Virus record (IMG/VR): IMGVR_UViG_3300022413_000049
Span: 1-21,106 of that record
Reading direction: 5' to 3' (one strand)
Length of the DNA stretch: 21,106 bases
Origin: a virus
Shown: positions 1 through 5,535 of the stretch, piece by piece
How positions within the stretch are numbered: the first letter of the stretch is position 1
How the letters are laid out: each line of letters begins with the position of its first letter
The notes under the pieces: generated by a model
What the model saw: the letters and a program-made list of their open reading frames with translations, nothing else
The model's database searches: none
What the model was told of the DNA's origin: nothing
Made by a program: the position numbers and the translations under genes

Positions 1-12
1 GCCGGAATTACC
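1..12. other. cos: Left terminal repeat, probable cos cohesive end
   Basis: The 12 bases GCCGGAATTACC are repeated exactly as the last 12 bases of the window. Joining the ends through this repeat gives GCGGCCGGAATTACCCGC, in which GCGG and CCGC form a dyad whose axis falls exactly at the middle of the 12-mer. A staggered cut at GCG^G on each strand would leave 12-base 5' overhangs. Lambda-type (GpA) terminases are known to make 12-base or similar 5' overhangs next to the small terminase gene, which is where this site lies. That it is cos is inference; a coincidental or assembly-derived overlap remains possible. Confidence 0.65.
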
Positions 13-65
13 CGCAGTTGATTCGCTTGGGGAGTACCTTTTTGTCTGTGCGGTATAAAAAGCCA

Positions 66-290
66 TTAAAGCGCGTCGAATTGCGCATCTAGCTCGCCGA
101 TCATTTTCTCGATCCGGTTTCGCGCCTCGATATGCTCTAAATTCACATTCGCGGCCTCGTCATTATCATCGACGAGATCGAGCTGCGCGCCTTTTTGATC
201 GATCATCTTTGTGATTGCATCGCGCGCGGCCTCAAATTGTTTCCGTTGTTTTCTGATCTGCTCGGCTTTTTCAAATATTTCAATCTTCAT
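66..290 (-). CDS. Small charged, probably helical phage protein
   Basis: This encodes 74 residues starting from ATG, five bases after the stop of the 202-residue gene upstream. The sequence is rich in E, K, R and Q with heptad-like spacing (residues 1-35 and 48-74), so it is probably a helical or coiled-coil protein with no membrane segment or signal peptide. It is the last gene of the leftward operon. If the genome is joined at cos, the next gene downstream is terS. I do not recognise the family. Its place between a structural-type protein and terminase suggests a packaging or head-related accessory role, but that is only context. Confidence 0.7.
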   Translation of the reverse strand: MKIEIFEKAEQIRKQRKQFEAARDAITKMIDQKGAQLDLVDDNDEAANVNLEHIEARNRIEKMIGELDAQFDAL

Positions 291-295
291 AGTAA

Positions 296-904
296 TTACC
301 TGATCGTTGCAATTGCGGTTTGTAATGATCTTCGAAATGCGGCCGGCCAGGTCTTTATCGCTTCCCGGTTAGCGATCGCATAAAAACGCCATCGTATCCG
401 ATAACGGGTTTTATTTTCATAAGCGACTAAAAGCTTTAGCCGTCCGCTTGATTTTTGTCGTTGCCAGATACCAGGTATTCCACGAACCCGCCCGCTAAAG
501 GTATCGACCCGCGCTAGCAGTTTCGCGATCTTTCCCTGCCGCCGCCCGATAATGTTTCCATATTGATTAAGCCGGATCGAAACCGGCACAGCCTCAGTTC
601 GGCCTCGAGGCGGGCGCGTCCCCCCGTCAATTTGATAATTCAAAAAACGAGCGACCGCCGGCAAAATAAAAATGATTGCCGTGAGGTTTCGTTTAGTTGA
701 ACGCTTGACCCGAATTGCTTTAACCGTGGTCGGTGTTGGGTTATCTAAATCGCGCCGCATTGTGAGCTGTTCTTTTTCTTTTACCTCGACCGCCGTTTTG
801 TTCAGCGCTAGCGACGTCGCAAACGGGATCTGACGCTTGCCCAACCTGTCGAGAAAAATCGTCGCGCTTTTGATATCCGATTGCACATTAAAGGCTATGG
901 TCAT
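296..904 (-). CDS. Recurrent phage protein, possibly gpZ-like tail completion
   Basis: The protein has 202 residues and is strongly basic. It resembles a phage family I recognise by pattern: an N-terminal stretch ending in RQIPFATSLALNKTA (about residues 24-38), then a segment with DLDNPTPTTVKAIRVKRSTK (about 52-71), a basic middle with NQYGNIIGRRQGKI, and a C-terminal part with a YRIRWRFYAIA motif. The opening is reminiscent of minor tail protein Z of lambda, which also starts with an 'all-alanine, N-R/K-T-A' helix, but homology to gpZ is inference. The start codon overlaps the end of the preceding 46-residue ORF by 17 bases. It is odd that a structural-type gene lies in the operon headed by the replication initiator, far from the other tail genes, although it is adjacent to terminase across the cos joint. 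Confidence 0.75.
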   Translation of the reverse strand: MTIAFNVQSDIKSATIFLDRLGKRQIPFATSLALNKTAVEVKEKEQLTMRRDLDNPTPTTVKAIRVKRSTKRNLTAIIFILPAVARFLNYQIDGGTRPPRGRTEAVPVSIRLNQYGNIIGRRQGKIAKLLARVDTFSGRVRGIPGIWQRQKSSGRLKLLVAYENKTRYRIRWRFYAIANREAIKTWPAAFRRSLQTAIATIR

Positions 905-1028
905 ATTTTCCCGCCCTCGCTTTTATCAATGCCTCTAATTCTTTAATTAACCGTGTCAGGTTCACGGGCTGCCAGTGTGCGCCGTTAGACTGCGCTTTGA
1001 GCCAAGCTAATATTTGTTTATCAGTCAT
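888..1028 (-). CDS. 46-residue coupled small protein
   Basis: ATG at 1028 overlaps the TGA stop of the coiled-coil gene (ATGA), and the reading frame stays open to TAA at 888. The product begins MTDKQILAWLKAQSNGAHW and ends in a basic, helical stretch. It overlaps the start of the 202-residue gene by 17 bases, so it bridges an otherwise unexplained 120-base gap with the tight spacing seen elsewhere in this operon. There is no recognisable domain. The opening, with 'ILAWLKAQ' and a TRLIKELEALIKAR helix, could be a small DNA-binding or adaptor protein, but this is a guess. Support is positional (start-stop overlap and gap filling). Confidence 0.55.
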   Translation of the reverse strand: MTDKQILAWLKAQSNGAHWQPVNLTRLIKELEALIKARAGKYDHSL

Positions 1029-1558
1029 TCCCCCGCCCTCGCTCGGCTAGCGATAGATCGTGCCAACTGAATAGCCGGGCCGCCGCCATTTGGTAATGCC
1101 GAATCAATTTTTTCAATCTCAGCCAAAGCCGCATCGAGTCGCTGCACGTCTTTCAGTGCTGCATTAAAACTGCCCTCAAATGACGCTGCTTTGTCTTCCA
1201 GTTCCTCAATACGCTGCTGATATGTCAGTATGTCGGCCTCGTATTTGATTTGCTCGCATTCCAGTTCTCGCGCTAATTCCTCAATACGGGCTTGCCGCTC
1301 ATCGATGGTTTTGCATAATGCATCGTTATGAATCAACCGGCCGCGATATTTATCAACATCCCGTAACGCGCCCTCAAGCTCCTCAATACGGGCTTGCAGT
1401 TCGGCCTTGTCAGCGCAAAGCCGCCTGATTTCCTTGTCTAAAAATGAATCATCAGCTGTGTCAAGGCGTTCGATTTCATCGGCGGCTTCTATACATAATT
1501 CTGGCCACCACCGCGCGCGCTCATCAATGTTCCGCAGTCGTTCAATTAGTGTTTTCAT
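1025..1558 (-). CDS. Coiled-coil phage protein, Ea22/ead-like N-terminus
   Basis: This encodes 177 residues. The N-terminus (residues 1-33), with an ARWWPELCIEAADEIERL stretch, resembles the opening of Ea22/ead-like early phage proteins, where an 'EAADEIERL' helix is common. The rest to about residue 150 is heptad-rich coiled coil with three to four copies of an (Q)ARIEELE-type segment. In the DNA these copies share the block CCTCAATACG at about 1204, 1281 and 1382, so the coiled coil has grown by internal duplication. A GGG loop and a short helix close the protein. An AGGG Shine-Dalgarno-like sequence precedes the ATG. Function is unknown; the related early proteins are usually dispensable accessory products. 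Confidence 0.75.
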   Translation of the reverse strand: MKTLIERLRNIDERARWWPELCIEAADEIERLDTADDSFLDKEIRRLCADKAELQARIEELEGALRDVDKYRGRLIHNDALCKTIDERQARIEELARELECEQIKYEADILTYQQRIEELEDKAASFEGSFNAALKDVQRLDAALAEIEKIDSALPNGGGPAIQLARSIASRARAGE

Positions 1559-1569
1559 TGGTCAGCCCT

Positions 1570-1677
1570 CTATGATTTTAAAAATCGAATAATGCCACGC
1601 AACAAATATAGGACGACGGCAAAAACAAACAAACCAAACCCGCCGGCCACCAAAATTAACCCGAACATTTCAAGCAT
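1570..1677 (-). CDS. 35-residue single-span membrane peptide
   Basis: The ATG at 1677 shares one base with the TAA stop of the upstream gene (TAATG), and the frame runs to TAG at 1570. The product starts MLEMFGLILVAGGFGLFVFAV and is one hydrophobic helix (about residues 4-26) followed by a basic tail (LLRGIIRFLKS). The exact stop-start overlap and the lack of any other gene in this gap support translation. It could be a small inner-membrane peptide, for example a superinfection or host-takeover factor or a small holin-like peptide, but nothing in the sequence decides. It is too short for most gene finders. Confidence 0.55.
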   Translation of the reverse strand: MLEMFGLILVAGGFGLFVFAVVLYLLRGIIRFLKS

Positions 1678-1934
1678 TAGCTAAGCCCCTGCTGATTCAT
1701 TACCCATTCAATCCGATTCGCCAGATATTCAATGTAATCTTCGCGCTGCGAAAAATTGCCCGCCTCATAGGCTCGAACATAAAGCGCGGTGTTGACATCC
1801 TCGGCGACTACCCGCGCGATCGATGCGGCTAAGGCCTGGCGCATTACTGAGCCCGAGCCAGGTTTGATAAATCGCTTTGTGTATTGCTTCGATCCCGGTC
1901 GAATATAGGGCGGCTTTTTATTATTCATAGTCAT
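1677..1934 (-). CDS. Small hypothetical early protein
   Basis: This encodes 85 residues starting from ATG, with an ATGA overlap with the preceding zinc-ribbon-like gene. The N-terminal third is basic and proline/glycine-rich (KKPPYIRPGSKQYTKRF). The rest looks helical, ending in an 'YIEYLANRIEWVMNQQG' segment. It has no cysteine cluster, membrane span or signal peptide. I do not recognise the family. Position in the operon after the replication initiator suggests an early function such as replication or host modulation, by context only. Confidence 0.7.
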   Translation of the reverse strand: MTMNNKKPPYIRPGSKQYTKRFIKPGSGSVMRQALAASIARVVAEDVNTALYVRAYEAGNFSQREDYIEYLANRIEWVMNQQGLS

Positions 1935-2299
1935 GTGCGCTTATCTCCGTAAATCGATTTGTAACACTCTGCAAAATTCAACGGCCCGTTTACATTATCG
2001 CGCTGCCCGGTAATCACCCGACGCAGATTATCGTTAACGCGATCGATCCAGTCTCGAGCGCTCTCACCTGGTAACTGCAAACAAAGCGGTTCTTTTATGA
2101 GCTCGATCGCCCGGAATAAAACTATCATTTTGTGATACTCCAGAACGCGTGCTGTGACCCTCGACCATTCTCGACCCTCACTCATAGAATGGTAACGACA
2201 AACGCCCCATTTCGGGCGCCCCTTATCCCAGTCGGTTATAAATTCGACCAGCAAAGGACATCCATTAGCCTTGCAGATTTTCCGATCGGTGCCGGTCAT
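1931..2299 (-). CDS. Putative zinc-ribbon/knuckle early protein
   Basis: I place the start at ATG 2299, which overlaps the TGA of the O-like gene (ATGA); a TTG nine bases further upstream is also in frame but needless. The 122-residue product has a possible metal site near the N-terminus: C-x4-C (KANGCPLL) followed about 20 residues later by C-x2-H (GVCRYH). The remainder is helical and charged, with an RDWIDRVNDNLRRV helix. In lambda-type phages the gene after O often encodes a helicase loader. This protein is too short and lacks a P-loop, so it is not an obvious gpP or DnaC. A DNA-binding or replication accessory role is inference from position and the Cys/His motif. Confidence 0.7.
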   Translation of the reverse strand: MTGTDRKICKANGCPLLVEFITDWDKGRPKWGVCRYHSMSEGREWSRVTARVLEYHKMIVLFRAIELIKEPLCLQLPGESARDWIDRVNDNLRRVITGQRDNVNGPLNFAECYKSIYGDKRT

Positions 2300-2901
2300 C
2301 CCTTGCAAGCCTCATGTAAATCTTTAAAAATTTCCTCCATTTGGGGATTGATTCCGTCGGTTGATTTGGCAGCATTTCTTGTCGGCCGGCCAGCGTTAGC
2401 GCTGGCCCCAACCTGCGCGCCTGGTGCGCGCTTTTCCTTTTTAGATTTAACCTGCGCGCCTGGTGCGCGCTTTTCCTTTTCTTTTATATTTAAAGGACTG
2501 TCTATTGTTGGTGCAATGGATGATATAGAGATTGACTTATCTGGTGTATTTCGTGCAACCAGTTCTGTAACAATTTCTGCTATAGCTTCCCTGGTGCATT
2601 TTTTGTTATAGAAGATCGGCCCGAGCGTGTAAATCGTGGTCACCCTTTCCTGTCGCTGAACCGCAACCAGGTCGACTTGCTCGAGCACATTTAGCGCCCG
2701 CATTACCGTCGTTTTCGATCGAATCCCCGTTAAATCGATAAACTGCGACAACGAAATAGCGTCGCTTGATTTATGCCAGCCCAACGTTTTGCGGATGATT
2801 GCCACCAGGCATAGAAACTGCGTCGGCGTTAAATGCCGCATCAATTGGTCGGCGAAGACATTGGGAAACGGGAAAAAGTTTTGCTTTAAAAGATTCGACA
2901 T
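2296..2901 (-). CDS. O: Replication initiator, lambda O-like
   Basis: The protein has 201 residues. Residues 8-100 match the N-terminal winged-helix domain of phage replication protein O: an FFPFPNVFADQLMRHLTPTQ opening, a helix leading into ARNTLGW-like RKTLGWHK, then an SLSQFIDLTGIRSKTTVMRAL recognition-helix region. This domain in lambda O binds iterons inside its own gene and recruits the helicase loader and helicase. Here the linker also encodes a duplicated KEKRAPGAQV peptide from two 32-bp DNA repeats (see origin). The C-terminus is shorter than in lambda O (about 299 residues). No gpP-like loader follows, so the host loader or an unrecognised partner is probably used. The gene is first in the leftward operon, behind its own promoter. 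Confidence 0.85.
   Translation of the reverse strand: MSNLLKQNFFPFPNVFADQLMRHLTPTQFLCLVAIIRKTLGWHKSSDAISLSQFIDLTGIRSKTTVMRALNVLEQVDLVAVQRQERVTTIYTLGPIFYNKKCTREAIAEIVTELVARNTPDKSISISSIAPTIDSPLNIKEKEKRAPGAQVKSKKEKRAPGAQVGASANAGRPTRNAAKSTDGINPQMEEIFKDLHEACKG
2388..2560. other. ori: Candidate replication origin inside the O-like gene
   Basis: Three elements lie together inside the O-like coding sequence: a perfect 8-bp inverted repeat with a 4-base loop (2388-2395 and 2400-2407), two 32-bp direct repeats (iterons, 2410-2441 and 2449-2480), and an A/T-rich stretch from 2481 to about 2560. This matches the known lambda arrangement, where O protein binds iterons in the middle of gene O and melts a neighbouring A/T-rich region. 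Origin function is inferred from this arrangement. Confidence 0.65.
2410..2480. repeat. Two 32-bp direct repeats (iterons), 39-bp period
   Basis: Positions 2410-2441 and 2449-2480 are identical over 32 bp. Each holds an inverted repeat, GCGCGC-CTGGT-GCGCGC, followed by TTTTCCTTTT. The 39-bp period keeps reading frame, so the O-like protein contains KEKRAPGAQV twice. The internal dyad is typical of sites bound by dimeric initiators. Confidence 0.9.
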
Positions 2902-2934
2902 TGAGCGCCCTCGAGCTGGTTGAAATCAGGCTAC

Positions 2935-2963
2935 TAAATAACATCAATCCCGCACCTTGGCAA
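2935..2963 (-). promoter_or_regulatory. Leftward early promoter for the O operon
   Basis: On the minus strand TTGCCA (2963-2958) is followed after 17 bp by TATTTA (2940-2935), a good sigma70 fit for -35 and a fair one for -10. It lies 34 bp before the O-like ATG at 2901. Its -35 overlaps the -35 of the rightward promoter. Confidence 0.6.
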
Positions 2964-2986
2964 ACAATGGATATTTCGCCTATACT
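2957..2986 (+). promoter_or_regulatory. Rightward promoter for the HTH operon
   Basis: TTGGCA (2957-2962), an 18-bp spacer and TATACT (2981-2986) form a strong sigma70-like promoter 37 bp before the ATG at 3023. A regulator bound over the shared -35 (TTGGCAA) could block both promoters at once. Confidence 0.7.
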
Positions 2987-3022
2987 CTTGACTCGATCCA
3001 TAACAGACCAGGAATAAACAGA

Positions 3023-3223
3023 ATGGAACAAGTTAGAAGACTAAGATTTACCCCAAAAGAAGCCGCGCAAGCGCTCGGCATTTCGAAATCCAAGCTTTAC
3101 GAGCATATAGCCAAAGGCGAGATCCGCAGCTTTTTGATCACCGGGCGCCGCTGGTTTACGCCGCAGCACCTGGAAAAATTCATAAATGACCAGGCCGAAA
3201 TAGGGGGGGGGTATAAAAAATGA
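3023..3223 (+). CDS. Excisionase/AlpA-like helix-turn-helix protein
   Basis: I start at ATG 3023 because it has an AGGA Shine-Dalgarno sequence and lies downstream of the promoter. The longer in-frame start (TTG 2957) is the promoter's own -35 box. The 66-residue product has the MerR/excisionase-type HTH fold: RFTPKEAAQALGISKSKLYEHIAKGEI (about residues 8-34), then ITGRRWFTPQHLEKFI, the usual wing and helix. Proteins of this size act as excisionases (Xis), as AlpA-type activators, or as small repressors. With no integrase in the window, a transcriptional role at the divergent promoters is more likely than excision. The gene ends in a run of eight G just before the next start. Confidence 0.8.
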   Translation: MEQVRRLRFTPKEAAQALGISKSKLYEHIAKGEIRSFLITGRRWFTPQHLEKFINDQAEIGGGYKK

Positions 3224-3423
3224 TTCCGACAGGCCCACTCCAAAAAGCGATTGTGAACGCAATCAAAAACGCCCGCCAGCCGATCTATATTGACCTTGAA
3301 ACCGTGCAAGGTTTCGATGGAGCAAAGATACGTAACGCCCTTAATCGGCTCGTTAATGGCGGCTTGATCACACCCACCGACGACGGTCGGTATCGACTAA
3401 CAACGCGAGGCAAAAAGTTATGA
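3220..3423 (+). CDS. Small winged-helix DNA-binding protein
   Basis: This encodes 67 residues; its ATG overlaps the preceding stop (ATGA). The pattern of an N-terminal helix (PLQKAIVNAIKNA), a central helix-turn-helix (GFDGAKIRNALNRLVNGGLI) and a beta wing (TPTDDGRYRLTTRGKKL) fits a winged-helix fold like that of MarR/PadR-type or phage regulatory proteins. The ribosome binding site is unusual: the run of eight G at 3203-3210 is the only purine-rich element at suitable distance. Probably a regulator working with the upstream HTH protein; target unknown. Confidence 0.7.
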   Translation: MIPTGPLQKAIVNAIKNARQPIYIDLETVQGFDGAKIRNALNRLVNGGLITPTDDGRYRLTTRGKKL

Positions 3424-3569
3424 CCCTGTGCAATATTTTCGTTATTTCGCTAATCGGTCTTTGCATCGGTTTATGCGGTTTCGCGCTTTGGCAGGACCGG
3501 AAATATCAGCAGCTTAGAAATTATTTATTCAAGCTCGAGCGTGACCTTTACTTTGAAAATGAGGATTAA
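3420..3569 (+). CDS. 49-residue single-span membrane protein
   Basis: The ATG at 3420 overlaps the preceding TGA (ATGA) and the frame runs to TAA at 3569. The product has one hydrophobic helix, about residues 4-24 (IFVISLIGLCIGLCGFAL), with a cytoplasmic-type charged tail QDRKYQQLRNYLFKLERD. Exact coupling at the start and a 3-base gap to the next gene support translation. Small membrane proteins in phage early operons often act in superinfection exclusion or host membrane control; here the function is unknown. Confidence 0.65.
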   Translation: MTLCNIFVISLIGLCIGLCGFALWQDRKYQQLRNYLFKLERDLYFENED

Positions 3570-3572
3570 ACA

Positions 3573-3800
3573 ATGTATAGCAATCCATATATCGCCAAAT
3601 TCGGCGACTACCTGGCCGACCAGGCCGAGACCGATCGCCTCGAGGCTGAGCGCCTGGCGAATGTTTTACGGTTGATAACCTACAATAACCGGCGCGTATT
3701 AAACGGGCTGCGCCCTGTCGAGATACCTGCAAAACTCGCCTATCCTGGCGAATGGCTTAAACCAGGTAACCGCGATCACATCAATCTAGCGACGAGGTAA
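3573..3800 (+). CDS. Small hypothetical protein
   Basis: This encodes 75 residues starting from ATG with a GAGG Shine-Dalgarno sequence ten bases upstream (inside the previous gene's last codons). The N-terminal half is acidic and helical (GDYLADQAETDRLEAERLANVLRLI), and the C-terminal half is proline/basic. It has no membrane segment or known motif. It sits between a membrane peptide and the winged-helix-like gene in a five-gene operon. Unrecognised. Confidence 0.7.
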   Translation: MYSNPYIAKFGDYLADQAETDRLEAERLANVLRLITYNNRRVLNGLRPVEIPAKLAYPGEWLKPGNRDHINLATR

Positions 3801-3804
3801 AGAA

Positions 3805-4257
3805 ATGACACTACCAAAAAACCTATACGCCGGCGAACTCGGCAAGGCGGTCAAATGCCCCGCCTGCGATCAAGTCGTTAAAACTTATCCTCGGCAAATT
3901 TATAAAGCGAACGCTAGAGCGTTGATCTCGATGTATCGTTTCAACATGGCAAATCCTGGCCGTTATTTTCGCTATAAGGATTTGGATATCGATATAGGCG
4001 GCTCGGATTTATCCAAGCTGCGATTTTGGGATTTGATCGAACGCAAACCCCACATTGAGGACGATAAAAAGTTTAGTGGATATTGGCGAATCACAGAGCT
4101 GGGAATCTCGTTTTGTCTCGGCCGAGCGACCGTCAAAAGGTATTGCCACGTTTACAATAATACCGCCTGTAAGTTTTCCGGCGAAGATAGATCAATACAC
4201 GACGCCCTTAAAGATTCAAAATTTAGCTACGCCGAACTAATGGGGATGCTTTTATAA
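3805..4257 (+). CDS. Conserved phage protein with CxxC and winged-helix-like core
   Basis: This encodes 150 residues with a clear GAGG Shine-Dalgarno sequence. Residues 17-22 carry KCPACD, a CxxC zinc knuckle-like pair. The core (about 55-110) has GGSDLSKLRFWDLIERKPH followed by SGYWRITELGISFCLGRATV, the pattern of a winged helix with beta wing. I recognise this combination (CPAC, ARALI, GGDxxKLRFWGLI, SGYWRIT, YNN) as a widespread uncharacterised phage/prophage protein family. It may bind DNA or act as a small regulator. It is the last gene of the rightward operon, 22 bases before an intrinsic terminator. Confidence 0.75.
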   Translation: MTLPKNLYAGELGKAVKCPACDQVVKTYPRQIYKANARALISMYRFNMANPGRYFRYKDLDIDIGGSDLSKLRFWDLIERKPHIEDDKKFSGYWRITELGISFCLGRATVKRYCHVYNNTACKFSGEDRSIHDALKDSKFSYAELMGMLL

Positions 4258-4279
4258 ACCTCGAACATTGCCCGTTTAA

Positions 4280-4304
4280 CCCGCCCTCGAGGCGGGTTTT
4301 TTTT
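4280..4304 (+). terminator. Intrinsic terminator of the rightward operon
   Basis: A perfect 6-bp GC stem (CCCGCC at 4280-4285 and GGCGGG at 4291-4296) with a 5-base loop is followed by eight T (4297-4304). It lies just after the last plus-strand gene. It is one-directional: the minus strand lacks a T tract after the stem. Confidence 0.92.
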
Positions 4305-4557
4305 GCATCTAAATCCGCAGTTAATCACCCTCTTTTTTTGCGTTTTTGAAAAACGACAGAATTTAACCGCTATTAACTGCGGATGTGGATCTGCATTTAT
4401 GATTTTAACGACGGCCGCAAAGTGATACCTGAAGCCACCGGCCCCACGGGGATCGGCGACCAGCCGCACCGCGCAGCCGCAAAAGAGTATCACTATATAG
4501 TCCTTTGACCATCTGCAGATCCGTAACCTGGTCGCCTCGAGGTAACCCATATTGTTA
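4305..4557. other. Inverted-repeat-rich non-coding region between convergent operons
   Basis: About 250 bases hold no convincing gene. They contain several nested inverted repeats: a 13-bp perfect pair (4313-4325 and 4372-4384) around a small hairpin (4341-4355), a 9-bp pair (4387-4395 GGATCTGCA and 4514-4522 TGCAGATCC), and inside it an 8-bp pair (4421-4428 AGTGATAC and 4487-4494 GTATCACT). A 41-codon plus-strand frame (4383-4508) lies inside but has no Shine-Dalgarno sequence. The region could end late transcription, or be a structured RNA or a protein binding site. Confidence 0.6.
4313..4384. repeat. 13-bp perfect inverted repeat with inner hairpin
   Basis: ATCCGCAGTTAAT (4313-4325) is matched by its exact reverse complement at 4372-4384, 46 bases apart. 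Between them CGTTTTT-G-AAAAACG (4341-4355) makes a second small hairpin. It follows the rightward terminator and precedes nothing coding. It may be a factor-assisted terminator for late leftward transcription or a binding site. Confidence 0.85.
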
Positions 4558-5535
4558 CTAATTGAAATCGGCGCCGTCAGAATCGGCCAAATCGGTTTGT
4601 GTCGCGCTATTCGGCGACGTTAAGCTAGTGCAACCAGTAAACATGCCACTAGAAGCGCCCACCGTCGACGTGGTGTCGAGTGCGCCGATAGTTGTTAATG
4701 CCGAGCAACCAAGAAACATGCCGGCAAAATTTGTCCCTGCCTCGGTTTGCAAATTTCCAATAGTCGTGACCGATGTGCAGCCGCGAAAAGTATCAATAAA
4801 ATTTGTACAAGCTCCAAAATCGTAACCACCGAAACTGGTTAGACTAGTGCAGCCCTCCCATGATTCACGCAAACTAGTTGCCGATGAAAGATCGATAGCG
4901 GGAAATGATGTGATAGCCGTGTCGCGCCAAGCGGAAATAGCATTATCGATTGAATCTAAATTATAGTTTCCGAAACTGGTTAAAGCTGACCCTCTAAACG
5001 CGCTTGAGAAATTAGTTGCCGAACTAAGGTCGCTATCCGTAACAGTAAATGTAGTCAGCCCGGAAGCGCCAGAAAATGCTTGGTTAAGGGACGTTATATT
5101 AACGCCGCTATCGATAGTAAAACTTTCAATTGCTGTTTTATTCGTACAAGTATTACCCAAGCTTTTTAAATTCGCGCCGCCTATTATTGAGCAAGTTTTA
5201 ATCTGATTATCTACGATTCTAAATGCTGTAATATTTGTCGATTCCGTTTCGACAATTACGTCGCCCGTCGGAACAACGCCTGGGCTGACGGTTCCAGAGC
5301 TATAAGTTATCGGCGAACCATCTCCCCAATCGACAGTAAAATCGACACCCCCCGTTGTTATTAATGTTAACCGCAAAGCCCCCGGTGAGGCGACCGGAAC
5401 AAGCGTAGCTTTAAACGACGGGCCAGCCTTTATCAAGGTAGCATCTGATCCGGTAACCAAGAAGCTGCCCGCATCGGCCGCCAGCGGCCCCGCAGCCGGC
5501 AGCGCTGTTTTGAAAGGCCCGAGCGATTCTACCAT
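4558..5535 (-). CDS. Leucine-rich-repeat tail protein, receptor-binding candidate
   Basis: The protein has 325 residues. Near the N-terminus lies one copy of the motif ADAGSFLVTGSDATL (about residues 20-34), the same motif that builds the 928-residue repeat protein elsewhere in this genome. Next come beta-rich sequence and a PKD-like segment with FTVDWGDGSPITY. From about residue 110 to 310 there are BspA/DUF285-type leucine-rich repeats: FSGASGLTTF, FRGSALTSF, WEGCTSLTSF, FRGCTSVTTIG, FLGCSALTTIG, FTGCTSLTSP. BspA-like repeats mediate adhesion in bacterial and protist surface proteins, and in phages they occur in tail fibres. It is the last late gene, after the tail-tip genes, the usual place for receptor-binding proteins. 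The assignment as fibre or adhesin is inference. Confidence 0.75.
   Translation of the reverse strand: MVESLGPFKTALPAAGPLAADAGSFLVTGSDATLIKAGPSFKATLVPVASPGALRLTLITTGGVDFTVDWGDGSPITYSSGTVSPGVVPTGDVIVETESTNITAFRIVDNQIKTCSIIGGANLKSLGNTCTNKTAIESFTIDSGVNITSLNQAFSGASGLTTFTVTDSDLSSATNFSSAFRGSALTSFGNYNLDSIDNAISAWRDTAITSFPAIDLSSATSLRESWEGCTSLTSFGGYDFGACTNFIDTFRGCTSVTTIGNLQTEAGTNFAGMFLGCSALTTIGALDTTSTVGASSGMFTGCTSLTSPNSATQTDLADSDGADFN

Noticed and set aside
2132-2611. 159-codon plus-strand ORF overlapping the O-like gene
   Set aside because: Antisense shadow of the replication gene and its neighbour; repeats in its product come from the iterons.
2957-3022. Longer start (TTG 2957) for the excisionase-like protein
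   Set aside because: The TTG is the -35 box of the promoter; the ATG at 3023 has a good ribosome binding site and starts the conserved domain.
3023-3223. Excisionase role for the first plus-strand gene
   Set aside because: No integrase or attachment site is visible, so the HTH protein is described as a likely regulator instead.
4383-4508. 41-codon plus-strand ORF (MWICIYDFNDGRKVIPEATG start)
   Set aside because: Composition looks protein-like, but there is no ribosome binding site, its start lies in the 13-bp inverted repeat, and it follows a strong terminator. Kept only as a possibility.
4227-4550. 107-codon minus-strand ORF after the LRR gene
   Set aside because: It runs through the rightward terminator and the inverted repeats, has no Shine-Dalgarno sequence and an atypical composition.
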